From Roseobacter sp. HKCCD6576-2 (GTDB lineage Bacteria; Pseudomonadota; Alphaproteobacteria; Rhodobacterales; Rhodobacteraceae): 64,000 bases of DNA. Made by a program: the position numbers and the translations under genes. Under the pieces are notes generated by a model. The model saw only the letters and a program-made list of their open reading frames with translations, was not told the origin of the DNA and did no database searches. Position 1 is the stretch's first letter, and the number at the start of each line of letters is the position of its first letter. Positions 1-9,854 of this stretch are shown here, piece by piece. The stretch lies in the NCBI RefSeq assembly GCF_013179285.1, contig NZ_WVNW01000005.1, forward strand, positions 215,279 through 279,278. Direction: 5' to 3'.

Positions 1-288
1 GTCAGCGTTTCAGCACATGATCCGGTCCAACCCCGTTCAGCAACCCACGCGTATTGCCCATTTGATCAGCGGGGATGCCAACAACGGTCGGTCCGACACC
101 TGCATTGGAACGATCACCAAAAGCCCCGTTAGCGAGGCAGGTCTATTGGGGAACCTGCTCTTTGAGCGATCAAACCCTCGGCGGCTCAAAATAAACTATG
201 GCATCGCTGAATAATCTCCCTATGGGTTCAACTGCTATCAGAATGACCTATGGTTGCAAGAACCCAAAACCACTGCCGAAAGCCCGCA
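1..288. other. Window start, no supported gene
   Basis: No convincing gene precedes ttcA. The plus-strand frame opening at 17 has no ribosome binding site and no recognisable motif. A minus-strand frame of about 43 codons ends in a TGA at positions 2-4 and could be the tail of a neighbouring gene, but it has a stop just upstream and codon use unlike the rest of the window. I see no clear promoter for ttcA here. Confidence 0.4.
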
Positions 289-1140
289 ATGCTGGACACC
301 GCCGACGACATCCATCCGCTCTTTCATGGCGCCCCCAAAACCGCCGAATTCAAAAAGCTGCGCAAGCGGCTCGTCCGCGAAACCCGCGAAGCGATTGAGC
401 GATACGGCATGATTGAGCGCGGCAGCCGCTGGCTGGTGTGCCTGTCCGGCGGCAAAGACAGCTACACGCTTCTGGCGGTGCTGGTTGAGTTGCAATGGCG
501 CGGTCTCCTGCCGGTGGAGTTGCTGGCCTGCAATCTCGATCAGGGCCAACCGGGTTTCCCGGCCACCGTCTTGCCGGAATTCCTCGGCCGGATGGGGGTG
601 CCGCATCGCGTCGAATATCAAGACACCTATTCCATTGTCATGGATAAGGTCCCGCAAGGGCGCACCTATTGCGCACTTTGCTCACGGCTGCGCCGCGGCA
701 ACCTCTATCGCATCGCCCGTGAGGAAGGGTGTTCTGCCGTGGTTTTGGGCCATCACCGCGATGACATTCTGGAGACATTCTTTCTGAACCTGTTTCATGG
801 CGGAAAACTTGCCACGATGCCGCCAAAGCTGCTGAATGATGACGGTGACGTTTTTGTTTATCGCCCGCTCGCGCATGTGGCTGAGGCCGATTGCGACGCC
901 TTCGCGCGGGCGATGGCGTATCCGATTATCCCCTGCGACCTTTGCGGTAGCCAAGATGGCCTGCAACGTCAGGCGATCAAGCAAATGCTGGATACATGGG
1001 AGGCGAAGGCGCCCGGGCGACGGCAAAAGATGTTCTCGGCCCTTATGTCAGCGCGCCCCTCGCATCTGCTCGACGCGGAACTCTTTGACTTTGCGGGGCT
1101 CTCAAGATCGTTCGCATTTGAACCAAAACCGGGGGACTGA
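289..1140 (+). CDS. ttcA: tRNA 2-thiocytidine synthetase TtcA
   Basis: A 283-residue PP-loop ATPase that, by family, activates C32 of certain tRNAs by adenylation and transfers sulfur to give 2-thiocytidine in the cytoplasm, using an iron-sulfur cluster. Visible motifs are the PP-loop SGGKDS (residues 53-58), a CxxC pair (Cys128 and Cys131, in CALC) and a second pair in PCDLCGSQ (Cys216/219), which together supply the cluster ligands of TtcA. Length is normal for the short alphaproteobacterial form. The start was placed at the ATG at 289 because homologues begin close to this point. An in-frame ATG at 250 is possible, and neither has a strong Shine-Dalgarno. It sits upstream of an EAL protein and yidC on the same strand, with no overlap. 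Confidence 0.88.
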   Translation: MLDTADDIHPLFHGAPKTAEFKKLRKRLVRETREAIERYGMIERGSRWLVCLSGGKDSYTLLAVLVELQWRGLLPVELLACNLDQGQPGFPATVLPEFLGRMGVPHRVEYQDTYSIVMDKVPQGRTYCALCSRLRRGNLYRIAREEGCSAVVLGHHRDDILETFFLNLFHGGKLATMPPKLLNDDGDVFVYRPLAHVAEADCDAFARAMAYPIIPCDLCGSQDGLQRQAIKQMLDTWEAKAPGRRQKMFSALMSARPSHLLDAELFDFAGLSRSFAFEPKPGD

Positions 1141-1232
1141 GATCGCAGCGTTAAGAGCCTGTCAGGCAGTTTGCCTTAGCGAGGAAGGTGAGATCCGACA
1201 CAGCCGTCGGATGGAATTCCGAAGGGATCGCC

Positions 1233-2786
1233 ATGCCGAGACTTGGGTTGTTGCGCAGTTCCGATTTGATCAACGGCATTCGCGCGGGACTGTCTCGCGT
1301 GGAAATCCTCGCGCTCTATCCGATACTTGCACTCGCGGCGGTCTGGTTTGGCAACTGGGATCTCCTACTTGTCACGGCTTTCCTACTTCCCACGCTACTC
1401 GCTCTGCAGGCTTTCGGCCAAGCGGAGCACGGGCCTAAAGACCCGCTTTTGCAACAATCAGTAGATGGGCCAACTGGTTTTCCAAGGCGGCCCGCTCTAA
1501 CGGCAATGATTGATCGCACTGTGACGTTTGCCCCCGGCAATACGACCGTTGCCATCGCAATCGGAATCGATAAATCGGGTCCCGTGGCCGAGCGGTGGAA
1601 CCGCCAATTGGGAGATGAAATCCTAAGCTGTGCGGCCACTCGGCTGAGGGAGGCATTGGGCGAAGGCGGCGTGATTGCGCGGATCGGAGAGACCGAATTC
1701 GGCATCGTATTGCACCCAAGCCATAGTGCCCAAGTTGATAGCGTTCTGCCTCTTATCCATAGGCTACGGAACGTGCTTCAGAAGCCAATCTTAGTTGGCG
1801 GCTCAACCGCCCATGTCTCGGCCTCTTTTGGCCACTGCACGCTCGACATGTCTCCTGCACGCACCGGCGACTCTATGTTAAGCGCTGCAGAGATGGCCTT
1901 GGGTGATGCACGTGGCCATGGGGCATCGGCCATACGCGGCTTTTGCCCAGAGCTTGGTCAGGAACGCAAAAGGCAGGCTGATCTGGTCGACCAGGTCGAA
2001 GCCGCTCTCACCAACGGCGAGATCAAAGCTTGGTATCAACCGCAAATCTGCACCGACACCGGCCTCATCAGCGGCTTCGAAGCCTTGGCGCGATGGCATC
2101 ACCCCGAAGATGGCGTCTTGGCCCCAGGGGAGTTCCTTGGGGCAGTCGCGGAAGCCGGGCAGATGAGCAGACTCGGCAAAGTCATGCTCTACAATGCACT
2201 CTCGGCGCTCAAAAGCTGGGATAGGGCGAGACTCGACATCGCGACGGTCGCGGTGAATTTCTCAACGGAAGAACTGCGCGACCCACTCTTTGCGGATTGG
2301 ATCAAATGGGAAGTTGATCGGTTCGATCTCCGCCCGAATAGATTGACGGTCGAGATATTGGAAACGGTCGCCGCGCAATCGGAAGATGACATCATCATCC
2401 GCAACATCGAATTGCTTTCGCGGCACGGGGTTAATCTTGACCTGGACGACTTTGGCACGGGCCAAGCCTCCATCGCGAATATCCGGCGCTTCCATGTGAA
2501 CCGGATCAAGATGGATCGTTCATTTGTCACCAAGCTCGACGAAGACCCGACACAGTACGCCATGGTCTCGGCCATCTTGTCCCTCGCGGAGCATTTGGGC
2601 CTGGATACCTTGGCCGAAGGGGTTGAGACAGCTGGCGAACATAGCACACTGGCTCAGCTTGGCTGTGGCTATGTTCAAGGATTTGGTATCGCGCGCCCGA
2701 TGCCGTTCGAAGACACGATTGCGTGGGTCCACGCTTACAACCAGAAGCTTGGCGCCCCCACATGTATTCGTCGTCAAGCCGGATGA
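1233..2786 (+). CDS. Membrane GGDEF/EAL protein, likely c-di-GMP phosphodiesterase
   Basis: A 517-residue protein. The N-terminus carries two hydrophobic segments (about residues 20-60), followed by a GGDEF-like domain (about 80-230) and an EAL domain (about 250-500). The GGDEF signature is degenerate, reading RIGETEFG, so cyclase activity is unlikely. The EAL domain keeps the expected catalytic set: FEALARW, the Asn of VNFS, LTVEILET, LDDFGTG, KMDRSF, AEGVET and VQGFG. This points to hydrolysis of c-di-GMP at the membrane. The start is the ATG at 1233 because GAAGGG lies just upstream; the longer frame from 1188 lacks a site. It lies between ttcA and yidC with spacers on both sides, so its regulation is not evident. 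A signalling-only role through the degenerate GGDEF domain is also possible. Confidence 0.88.
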   Translation: MPRLGLLRSSDLINGIRAGLSRVEILALYPILALAAVWFGNWDLLLVTAFLLPTLLALQAFGQAEHGPKDPLLQQSVDGPTGFPRRPALTAMIDRTVTFAPGNTTVAIAIGIDKSGPVAERWNRQLGDEILSCAATRLREALGEGGVIARIGETEFGIVLHPSHSAQVDSVLPLIHRLRNVLQKPILVGGSTAHVSASFGHCTLDMSPARTGDSMLSAAEMALGDARGHGASAIRGFCPELGQERKRQADLVDQVEAALTNGEIKAWYQPQICTDTGLISGFEALARWHHPEDGVLAPGEFLGAVAEAGQMSRLGKVMLYNALSALKSWDRARLDIATVAVNFSTEELRDPLFADWIKWEVDRFDLRPNRLTVEILETVAAQSEDDIIIRNIELLSRHGVNLDLDDFGTGQASIANIRRFHVNRIKMDRSFVTKLDEDPTQYAMVSAILSLAEHLGLDTLAEGVETAGEHSTLAQLGCGYVQGFGIARPMPFEDTIAWVHAYNQKLGAPTCIRRQAG

Positions 2787-3000
2787 TCGCAGCCCGTCGG
2801 ATGTCAACAGTTTTCTGACGTCAATCGGCTGATATGCAGCATTGGCCGGGCCGCCACGCGTCATCGGTGTGATGGCAACGGGGGGCCGCGCCGATGCAAA
2901 ACTGAGCACGACGCCTTTGGTCACGGGGGAAAAGCCCTTGACCTTTCCACCCCCAATCTGTTGAACCTCCGTGACTTCAACCAAGGGATGGTCTGCAACG
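2787..3000. other. Spacer before yidC
   Basis: A 214-bp spacer between the EAL gene stop and the yidC start. It holds no open frame with a plausible ribosome site, no strong hairpin and no near-consensus promoter that I can defend. It probably contains the yidC-operon promoter. Confidence 0.4.
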
Positions 3001-4833
3001 ATGGATGATCAGAATAGAAACCTGATCCTTGCGACAGCGCTAAGCTTTCTGGTCATTCTTGTCTGGTTCTTGCTGTTCCCTCCGCCTGATCCGACGGTTA
3101 CAGACACCACTGATACACCTGCGGTGACCGTGCTGGATGAAAACGGTACCGAAATGGCTCTGACGCCGCCGGTGGCAGATGCGGGTGATGCACCGCAACT
3201 GGCGACCGATGCGGAGACGCGCGCCACCATCCTCGCCGAGGCTGAGCGGATCACGATCGAAACACCCGCGGTTTCCGGGTCCATCTCGCTCGTCGGCGGA
3301 CGGATCGATGATCTTTCTCTGAATAACTACTTCGAGACTCTTGAAGAGGACAGCCCAACCGTCACGCTCCTGTCTCCCGTTGGCGAGTCCGAGGCGTATT
3401 ATGCCCTCTATGGCTGGGCCCCCGCAGGCGATTTGGCGTTTGAAGATGTGCCCGGCGCGAACACCGAATGGCAAATCGAAAGTGGCGAGACGCTCACACC
3501 AGAGACACCCGTCACCTTGGTCTGGGACAATGGCAATGGCCTGATCTTCCGCCGTAGCATCGCGATCGACGAAGATTTCATGTTCCAGGTCACGCAATCG
3601 GTTGAAAACACGACCGATGCCTCCGCCCGCATGGCGCCCTACGGCATCGTTGCGCGCCACGGGCTGCCCTCAGATTTGCAAAACTTCTTCATCTTGCATG
3701 AAGGCGTCGTTCGCAAATCGGACGGCACATTAGACGAACTTGCCTATGACGACCTCCCCGATCTGGACTTCATCCAGCGTGAAGGCACCCCGGCGGAAGT
3801 GGTCGATGTCGCGGAAAACGGCTGGATCGGCTTCACCGATAAATACTGGATGACCACGCTGATCCCTGGTGAAGCGCAGCCGTTCACCTCGGTCACGCGC
3901 TATGTCCAGTCCAGCGACATCTATCAGACCGAAGCTCGCCTACCGACAATGACCGTCGCGCCCGGTGAAACCGCTGAGATCAGTACCCAGCTTTTTGCTG
4001 GCGCCAAGGAATGGGAGACCATCCGCAACTACCAGAACGAAGGCGGCATCGCGCGCTTCCTCGACTCGATCGACTGGGGCTGGTTCTATTTCCTGACCAA
4101 GCCAATCTTCTGGCTGCTGCATAATCTCAATGCACTGATCGGCAATATGGGCGTCGCGATCATCGCTCTGACGCTGATTATCAAGGCGCTGCTCTTGCCG
4201 CTGGCGTTCAAATCATATGTCTCGATGGCGAAGATGAAAGAACTTCAGCCTGAGATGGAGAAGCTGAAGGAACGCGCAGGCGATGACCGCCAGAAGCTCC
4301 AACAGGGCATGATGGAGCTCTACAAGACGAACAAGGTCAATCCGGCCTCCGGCTGCCTGCCGATCCTGCTGCAAATCCCGATCTTCTTCTCGCTCTACAA
4401 AGTGATCTTCGTCACCCTAGAGCTTCGGCACGCGCCCTTCTTCGGGTGGCTCACCGACCTGTCGATGCCCGACCCGTCATCGATCTACAACTTCTATGGG
4501 CTTCTGCCTTGGGCCGCACCCGAACCCGGCACGATCATGGCGTTGCTCTTCATCGGTATCCTACCGCTCTTGCTCGGCATTTCGATGTGGTTGCAGCAAA
4601 AGCTGAACCCAGCACCCACAGACCCGACGCAGGCGATGATCTTCGCCTATCTGCCTTGGGTCTTTATGTTCATGTTGGGCAGTTTTGCATCCGGCCTATT
4701 GGTCTACTGGATTGCGAACAACACGATCACCTTTGTGCAGCAATACACGATCATGCGGAGCCAAGGCTTCAAACCGGACGTGTTCGGCAACATCCGCTCA
4801 GGCTTCCAGCGCAAGAAATCTGACGAGAAATGA
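3001..4833 (+). CDS. yidC: Membrane protein insertase YidC
   Basis: A 610-residue inner membrane insertase that places proteins in the bilayer alone or with SecYEG. The N-terminal anchor (NLILATALSFLVILVWFLLF) is followed by a periplasmic beta-sandwich domain (about residues 60-350). The conserved 60KD_IMP core with five C-terminal membrane segments comes next, including a cytosolic loop rich in Lys/Glu (about 405-445) and the PILLQIPIFFSLYKV stretch. Length is standard for a gram-negative YidC. The start is MDDQNRN at 3001; an upstream in-frame start at 2971 is less likely because the anchor should begin near residue 8. The stop overlaps the following MOSC gene by 4 nt, so the two are translationally coupled. 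Confidence 0.97.
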   Translation: MDDQNRNLILATALSFLVILVWFLLFPPPDPTVTDTTDTPAVTVLDENGTEMALTPPVADAGDAPQLATDAETRATILAEAERITIETPAVSGSISLVGGRIDDLSLNNYFETLEEDSPTVTLLSPVGESEAYYALYGWAPAGDLAFEDVPGANTEWQIESGETLTPETPVTLVWDNGNGLIFRRSIAIDEDFMFQVTQSVENTTDASARMAPYGIVARHGLPSDLQNFFILHEGVVRKSDGTLDELAYDDLPDLDFIQREGTPAEVVDVAENGWIGFTDKYWMTTLIPGEAQPFTSVTRYVQSSDIYQTEARLPTMTVAPGETAEISTQLFAGAKEWETIRNYQNEGGIARFLDSIDWGWFYFLTKPIFWLLHNLNALIGNMGVAIIALTLIIKALLLPLAFKSYVSMAKMKELQPEMEKLKERAGDDRQKLQQGMMELYKTNKVNPASGCLPILLQIPIFFSLYKVIFVTLELRHAPFFGWLTDLSMPDPSSIYNFYGLLPWAAPEPGTIMALLFIGILPLLLGISMWLQQKLNPAPTDPTQAMIFAYLPWVFMFMLGSFASGLLVYWIANNTITFVQQYTIMRSQGFKPDVFGNIRSGFQRKKSDEK

Positions 4834-5570
4834 CCGTCACACTCGCCCATATCTGGCGCCATCCGATCAAGGGGATCGGAGCCGAGGCGCTCGATCGGAT
4901 TACTTTGAGCCCGGACCGCCCGCTGCCGTTGGATCGAGCCTGGGCGGTGCTGGAGGATGGTGGCGACGCATCTGATGGCTGGCGGTCTTGCCGCAACTTC
5001 CTACGTGGGGCGAAAGGGCCGGGCTTGATGGCGATCACGGCGCGGGTCGACGGCGATGTAATCCATCTCAGCCACCCGGACCAACCAGACCTGACCGTCA
5101 CCCCGGCGGGCGACCCCGCGACACTTTTCGACTGGCTCCGCCCGATCTATCCAGAGAACCGCGCCGCGCCAGCGGCCCTGGTCAAATCGCCAGAGCAAGG
5201 GATGAGCGATGCGCCCTTTGCATCTGTCTCGGTGCTCAACCTGTCGTCGCTCCGGGCACTGTCGCAAAAAATCGGCATGCAGCTCGACCCGCGCCGGTTT
5301 CGCGGCAACTTCTGGCTGGACGGGTTGGCACCTTGGGAGGAGTTCGACCTCGTCGGCAAAACGCTCCGCATAGGCGATGCAGAATTGGAAGTCGTCGAGC
5401 CCATCGGGCGGTGCCGCGCGACAGAAGCGAACCCAGAAACCGGGCGGCGCGATGCAAATACGTTGGGCGCGCTGCAAAACGGTTGGGGACACACGAATTT
5501 CGGCGTCTATGCTCGGGTTTCAAAGGGTGGCGAGATCACCGAAGATATGCCCGTTGATGTGCTCTCATGA
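4830..5570 (+). CDS. MOSC domain protein
   Basis: A 246-residue MOSC-family protein with an N-terminal MOSC beta-barrel (about 1-100) and the MOSC core (about 120-240). MOSC domains bind molybdenum cofactor and handle sulfur, as in Moco sulfurases and the mARC proteins. The core contains RRFRGNFWLDG and the conserved Cys in EPIGRCRATE, expected to be the sulfur- or Mo-liganding residue. The gene starts in the yidC stop (ATGA) and ends in the engB start (ATGA), so it is in the middle of a coupled operon. The substrate cannot be told from sequence. Confidence 0.85.
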   Translation: MTVTLAHIWRHPIKGIGAEALDRITLSPDRPLPLDRAWAVLEDGGDASDGWRSCRNFLRGAKGPGLMAITARVDGDVIHLSHPDQPDLTVTPAGDPATLFDWLRPIYPENRAAPAALVKSPEQGMSDAPFASVSVLNLSSLRALSQKIGMQLDPRRFRGNFWLDGLAPWEEFDLVGKTLRIGDAELEVVEPIGRCRATEANPETGRRDANTLGALQNGWGHTNFGVYARVSKGGEITEDMPVDVLS

Positions 5571-6220
5571 GCGCCCTCCCCTTCCCATTGGCCGAAGCAC
5601 CTGACGCGATCACGCGGGAGCGGGGCCGGAAGCTCTTCGCGACGGGCGGCGATTTCCTAAAAGGGGTCGTCGCGATGGATGGGATGCCGCCCGCCGATCG
5701 CATAGAGGTCTGCTTTGCCGGTCGTTCAAATGTTGGAAAATCAACGCTCATCAACGCGTTGACCGGTCGAAAAGCTCTGGCCCGGGCCTCCAACACGCCC
5801 GGTCGAACGCAAGAAATCAATTTCTTCACCCTCGCCGAGAGCCATTATCTCGTGGACCTGCCCGGCTACGGTTTTGCGAATGCGCCGGTGGCGGTTGTCG
5901 AGAAATGGCAACGCCTGCTCAAAGCCTATCTTGCGGGCCGGGCAAGCCTCCGCCGGGCATTTGTCTTGATCGACACGCGCCATGGGGTGAAACCCGTGGA
6001 TGAAGAGATCATGACGCTTCTCGACAAGGCCGCGGTGACATTTCAAGTGGTGATGACCAAAGCTGATAAGGTGAAAGACAAGGATCGTGAGAAGATCCTG
6101 ACACAGGTGCGCAATGCCTTGTCAAAACACCCCGCCGCCTTCCCCGAACTGGTTCTGACCTCTTCGGAAAAGGGGGATGGGATCGAAACGCTCCGCAGCA
6201 TCATCGCGACGCTCGACTGA
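5567..6220 (+). CDS. engB: Ribosome biogenesis GTPase EngB/YsxC
   Basis: A 217-residue GTPase of the TrmE-Era-EngA-EngB group, needed for late assembly of the 50S subunit. The G motifs are visible: G1 GRSNVGKST (residues 52-60), G2 around TPGRTQ, G3 DLPGYGFA, G4 TKADK and a G5-like TSSEKGDG. Length is typical. It overlaps the MOSC gene by 4 nt and is followed by a 59-bp spacer before argB. Placing it behind yidC groups envelope insertion and ribosome assembly. Confidence 0.96.
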   Translation: MSALPFPLAEAPDAITRERGRKLFATGGDFLKGVVAMDGMPPADRIEVCFAGRSNVGKSTLINALTGRKALARASNTPGRTQEINFFTLAESHYLVDLPGYGFANAPVAVVEKWQRLLKAYLAGRASLRRAFVLIDTRHGVKPVDEEIMTLLDKAAVTFQVVMTKADKVKDKDREKILTQVRNALSKHPAAFPELVLTSSEKGDGIETLRSIIATLD

Positions 6221-6279
6221 GCCGGTCTTGGCAGCCTCGGCCCCTTGCCGTAACAAGACGCGACCATGAGGCCGAAGCG

Positions 6280-7140
6280 ATGAAGAAACAAACCATGAGC
6301 CGCGATTACCTTGCCACCGCCCGCACGCTTTCCGAAGCGCTGCCTTTCCTACAGCGCTATGATGATGCGACCGTGGTGATCAAATTCGGCGGTCACGCCA
6401 TGGGCGATGACACTGCGATGGCCAGTTTCGCCCGCGATATCGTACTTTTGCAACAAGTCGGGGTGAACCCGGTGATCGTTCATGGCGGCGGCCCGATGAT
6501 CAACGAGATGCTGAGCAAGCTTGGTGTTGTCTCGGAGTTTGTCGACGGCAAACGAGTGAGCGATACGGCGACCGTTGAAGTCGTCGAAATGGTGCTTTCG
6601 GGCACCGTCAATAAACGCATCGTGCAAGCGATCAACGCCCAAGGCGGGCGGGCCGTCGGGCTAAGCGGCAAAGATGCGAATTTGATGATCTGTGATCCGG
6701 CTGACCCGAAACTGGGCTTTGTCGGCGAACCGGCAGAGATGACGCCGGACGTGCTGCTGAACCTTTTCAAAGACAACATGATCCCGGTTGTCGCCCCTCT
6801 TGGCGCTGGCCGGAATGGGGAGACCTTCAACGTCAATGGCGACACAGCCGCGGGCGCGATTGCTGCGGCTCTGAAGGCGGATCGCCTGTTGCTTCTGACC
6901 GATGTCGCGGGTGTGAAGAACGCCGATGGCGAGGTGGTGACCGAGTTGAGTGTCTCGGATGTCGAAGCGATGACCAAGGACGGCACCATTGCGGGCGGCA
7001 TGATCCCCAAAACCGAAACTGCTCTGCATGCCGTCAGAAACGGCGTGCGCGCCTGTGTGATCGTTGATGGTCGGGTTTCGAACGCGGTGTTGTTGGAGCT
7101 GTTCACCGAACATGGCGCGGGCAGCATCATCCGCGCCTGA
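6280..7140 (+). CDS. argB: Acetylglutamate kinase
   Basis: A 286-residue amino acid kinase that phosphorylates N-acetyl-L-glutamate with ATP, the second step of arginine biosynthesis in the cytoplasm. Diagnostic motifs are [10 protein letters not shown] near residue 36, [14 protein letters not shown], the [15 protein letters not shown] stretch and the C-terminal [14 protein letters not shown]. The start is placed at 6280 ([10 protein letters not shown]) with GAGG 7 nt upstream. The internal ATG at 6295 would also fit homologues, which usually begin near MSRDYLATA. It is the only arginine gene in the block. Confidence 0.96.
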   Translation: MKKQTMSRDYLATARTLSEALPFLQRYDDATVVIKFGGHAMGDDTAMASFARDIVLLQQVGVNPVIVHGGGPMINEMLSKLGVVSEFVDGKRVSDTATVEVVEMVLSGTVNKRIVQAINAQGGRAVGLSGKDANLMICDPADPKLGFVGEPAEMTPDVLLNLFKDNMIPVVAPLGAGRNGETFNVNGDTAAGAIAAALKADRLLLLTDVAGVKNADGEVVTELSVSDVEAMTKDGTIAGGMIPKTETALHAVRNGVRACVIVDGRVSNAVLLELFTEHGAGSIIRA

Positions 7141-7179
7141 CACCTTGCGTGTCGTGGCCCGGCCCGACAGGGTGTGTAG

Positions 7180-7830
7180 ATGGATTACGAGAGCCTGACC
7201 CGCGCGGTTCACGACCTGCATCTTGATGTCTTCGGGGCATTTCACCCCACGCCAGAGGATGCGGCACCGAAAGGAACAGAAACGCTCGTCCTGCTTGGCC
7301 CGCGGGAGCCGGGCTTTTGGGCCCATGTCACCACTGAGCCAGAGTTCACAGACGGAAAACCTGACCCGATGGACCGCTGGTCCCGCCGGGTGATTGGGCG
7401 TCTCGCGTGCGACCTGGGCGCAAAGGCGCAGTTTCCGTTTGGTGGCCCACCCTTTGCGCCCTTTATCCGATGGGCTGCGCGCACAGGTCGCGCCTGGCCC
7501 AGCCCTGTGACGATCCTGGTGCATGATGTGGCCGGGCTTATGGTCTCCTATCGCGGCGCGCTCGCGCTGAAAGAGCGGATCGACTTGCCGCGACTGCCCA
7601 TTGAACGCCCCTGTGAGAGTTGCAGCAAACCATGCCTGACCGCCTGTCCAGTGAGCGCCCTGACACCGGAAGGCTATGACACAGCGGCCTGTCATGGGTA
7701 TCTGGACACAGAGGCAGGTGCAGATTGCCTGATGCAGGGCTGCGCCGTCCGCCGCGCCTGCCCGCTGAGCCAATCCTATGGCCGCCTGCCCGCGCAATCG
7801 GCCTTTCACATGCGGAGTTTTCACCCATGA
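7180..7830 (+). CDS. Ferredoxin-like 4Fe-4S protein
   Basis: A 216-residue protein with two cysteine clusters in its C-terminal third: CESCSKPCLTACPVSAL, and CLMQGCAVRRACP with a leading Cys in TAACHG. This is a bacterial-ferredoxin pattern able to hold two 4Fe-4S clusters. The arrangement recalls the ferredoxin module of the epoxyqueuosine reductase QueG, but the cobalamin-binding part is absent and the N-terminal 130 residues resemble a widespread uncharacterised alphaproteobacterial family. The role is probably electron transfer to an unknown partner. The stop overlaps the start of the SixA-type phosphatase by 4 nt. Confidence 0.8.
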   Translation: MDYESLTRAVHDLHLDVFGAFHPTPEDAAPKGTETLVLLGPREPGFWAHVTTEPEFTDGKPDPMDRWSRRVIGRLACDLGAKAQFPFGGPPFAPFIRWAARTGRAWPSPVTILVHDVAGLMVSYRGALALKERIDLPRLPIERPCESCSKPCLTACPVSALTPEGYDTAACHGYLDTEAGADCLMQGCAVRRACPLSQSYGRLPAQSAFHMRSFHP

Positions 7831-8342
7831 GCCTGACCCTTGTTCTGATCCGCCACGCGAAATCCGACTGGGACAATCCGCTCTTGGATGACCATGACCG
7901 GCCCTTGAATGATCGCGGGCGGCACGCGGCCCCGCGGATCGGCGCATGGCTGCGCGACACGGGCATCAACCCAGAGCAGGTGATCTGCTCCACCGCGCGG
8001 CGCACACAAGAGACCTGGAGCGGGATTGCCAGCCAGTTGCCCGATCCAGTCACGGCGTCCTATTCCAACGCGATTTACCATGCCGATCCCGCGACGATCC
8101 TCACAAAAATCCAACAAGCTGACACCAGTCCTCTTGCGATCATCGGGCATAACCCCGGTATTGGCAGTATCGCCTATGCGCTATGCGCCAAACCGCCGAC
8201 CCATCCGAAATTCGGGTTTTACCCCACGGGGGCCAGCCTGATCCTGCGGTTCGACGTGGAAAACTGGGCGCAGATCGAGCCGGGTATGGGCGAGGTCATC
8301 GCCTTTACGGTACCCCGCGATTTGAAGCCGGAACCAAGCTGA
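7827..8342 (+). CDS. SixA-type histidine phosphatase
   Basis: A 171-residue member of the phosphoglycerate-mutase/histidine phosphatase superfamily, SixA branch. The catalytic RHG-type motif is LIRHAKSDW (Arg8-His9), and the second histidine lies in IIGHNPGIG. The short length without extra domains matches SixA, which dephosphorylates phosphohistidine proteins such as histidine-phosphotransfer modules; a small-molecule substrate is equally possible. The ATG is inside the stop of the preceding ferredoxin-like gene (ATGA), which decides this start over the longer frame from 7725. Confidence 0.86.
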   Translation: MSLTLVLIRHAKSDWDNPLLDDHDRPLNDRGRHAAPRIGAWLRDTGINPEQVICSTARRTQETWSGIASQLPDPVTASYSNAIYHADPATILTKIQQADTSPLAIIGHNPGIGSIAYALCAKPPTHPKFGFYPTGASLILRFDVENWAQIEPGMGEVIAFTVPRDLKPEPS

Positions 8343-8554
8343 TTGCGGTCGGCGCGCCTGTCCCCTAATCTGGTCATCGTCTGAAACGGAGATTTGATGT
8401 CCCGCCTTTGATCGGTCGCAGCTTGCGCCCCTGCACAATCTGAGAACGCAAACGCCGCCCGCAATGTGGGATCGGCCGCTTTGAAGATGTGCTTTTCCAA
8501 GACTCAAGTAACTGCCGCTCCTCCGGGAGGGGCACATCAAAGGAGATCTGACAG
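8343..8554. other. Spacer before GNAT gene
   Basis: A 212-bp spacer without a credible gene. The Shine-Dalgarno AAAGGAG of the GNAT gene lies at its end. No strong terminator is visible behind the phosphatase gene. Confidence 0.4.
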
Positions 8555-8983
8555 ATGATCAGACCTTATTCGCCTGCCGATAAGCAGGCCGTCATGTCAA
8601 TCTGGCGTGACACAAGCGCGGTTGCGCATCCATTTCTAAGCTCAGAGTTCATGAGTGAGGCCGAAAACCTGATCCGGGACACGTTGTTGGACATGGCCGA
8701 GATTTGGGTGGCTGAGCAAGATGGCACGCCGGTTGGGTTCGTCGCCCTAATTGGCCATGAAGTCGGCGGGTTGTTTTTACGGCCCGAACATCATGGCCAT
8801 GGCATCGGCCAGGCTCTGATGGATCGGGCCGTGCAACGCAAAGGCGGGTTGGAGTTGGACGTGTTTCGCGAAAACACGAAGGCACGCCAGTTCTATACCC
8901 GTTATGGCCTCACCGAGGGAGCCGAACGGTTCGATGATGCCTCGGGGCAATATGTTCTGCGGATGACATACACACCCGCCTAA
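8555..8983 (+). CDS. GNAT family N-acetyltransferase
   Basis: A 142-residue acetyl-CoA-dependent transferase. The GNAT fold is shown by the GGLFLRPEHHGHGIGQALMD region, which carries the pyrophosphate-binding HGHGIG (motif A), and by the late ARQFYTRYGL (motif B). The start has a clear AAAGGAG about 9 nt upstream. It is monocistronic and runs into a shared terminator with the converging amino acid transporter. The acceptor substrate is unknown. Confidence 0.86.
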   Translation: MIRPYSPADKQAVMSIWRDTSAVAHPFLSSEFMSEAENLIRDTLLDMAEIWVAEQDGTPVGFVALIGHEVGGLFLRPEHHGHGIGQALMDRAVQRKGGLELDVFRENTKARQFYTRYGLTEGAERFDDASGQYVLRMTYTPA

Positions 8984-8989
8984 AACGAA

Positions 8990-9015
8990 GCCCCCCGGAA
9001 GCGGTTCCGGGGGGC
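8990..9015. terminator. Bidirectional terminator, GNAT gene / bztD
   Basis: A perfect 11-bp stem (GCCCCCCGGAA with its complement) around a GCGG loop lies between the convergent GNAT and bztD genes. Read on the minus strand it is followed by TTCGTTTT, so it works best as the terminator of the bzt operon. The plus side has only a short T run. Confidence 0.8.
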
Positions 9016-9038
9016 TTGCACCTTACCAAACGGTAACA

Positions 9039-9842
9039 TCAGTGACCGAGGATCTGGCTCAGGAACAGCTGCGTCCGTTCGGATTTGGGGTTCATGAAGA
9101 ACTCCTCCGGCTCGTTCTGCTCCACGATCTGCCCTTGGTCCATGAAGATCACTCGGTTGGCGACCTGCCGCGCAAAGCCCATCTCATGGGTCACGCAGAG
9201 CATGGTCATGCCCTCCTCGGCAAGCTGGATCATCGTGTCCAGCACCTCTTTGATCATCTCAGGGTCAAGCGCCGAAGTCGGCTCGTCAAAGAGCATGATC
9301 CGCGGCCGCATGCAGAGCGAGCGCGCAATGGCCACCCGCTGCTGCTGCCCCCCCGAAAGCTGACCGGGGTACTTGTCGGCTTGTTCTGGGATTTTGACCT
9401 TGTTGAGGAAATACATAGCTGTTTCCTCGGCCTCTTTCTTGGGCGTCTTCCGCACCCAGATCGGGGCCAGCGTGCAGTTCTCCAGGATCGTCAGATGCGG
9501 GAAGAGATTGAAATGCTGGAAGCACATCCCAACCTCGGACCGGATCTTGTCGATGTTTTTCAGGTCATTCGACAGGAGCGTGCCATCAACCGTGATCGAG
9601 CCCTGTTGGTGCTCTTCCAGGGCATTGATGCAGCGGATCAAGGTGGATTTACCCGAGCCCGAGGGCCCACAAATCACGATCCGTTCGCCCTGGTTCACGG
9701 TCAAGTTGATGTCGCGCAGCACATGGAACGTGCCGTACCACTTGTTCATGCCTTGGATTTCAATGGCCACCTCATCGGAGACGGTCATATGGCTACGGTC
9801 GATTTCCCGATCCGCGATGGAAGAAGTTTGAGCGTCAGTCAT
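9039..9842 (-). CDS. bztD: Amino acid ABC transporter ATPase (BztD/AapP)
   Basis: A 267-residue ATPase of the polar amino acid family that drives uptake through BztB/BztC. Walker A is GPSGSGKST, the signature is [15 protein letters not shown], Walker B with switch is [14 protein letters not shown], and the H-loop is VTHEMGFA. About 27 extra N-terminal residues precede the domain (MTDAQTSS...), as is common in rhodobacterial copies. It is the last gene of bztABCD, separated from bztC by 12 bp. By homology with the Rhodobacter system the substrates would be glutamate, glutamine, aspartate and asparagine. Confidence 0.93.
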   Translation of the reverse strand: MTDAQTSSIADREIDRSHMTVSDEVAIEIQGMNKWYGTFHVLRDINLTVNQGERIVICGPSGSGKSTLIRCINALEEHQQGSITVDGTLLSNDLKNIDKIRSEVGMCFQHFNLFPHLTILENCTLAPIWVRKTPKKEAEETAMYFLNKVKIPEQADKYPGQLSGGQQQRVAIARSLCMRPRIMLFDEPTSALDPEMIKEVLDTMIQLAEEGMTMLCVTHEMGFARQVANRVIFMDQGQIVEQNEPEEFFMNPKSERTQLFLSQILGH

Positions 9843-9854
9843 TGAGACGTCTCC

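Noticed and set aside
2..130. Minus-strand 43-codon frame ending at the window start
   Set aside because: A stop lies just upstream, no start with a ribosome site is seen, and the codons are not GC-rich at third positions as in true genes here.
17..214. Plus-strand 65-codon frame at the window start
   Set aside because: No ribosome site, no motif, low-quality composition.
2787..2984. Minus-strand frame covering the EAL-yidC spacer
   Set aside because: It is an extension of the frame opposite the EAL gene; no motif and no ribosome site.
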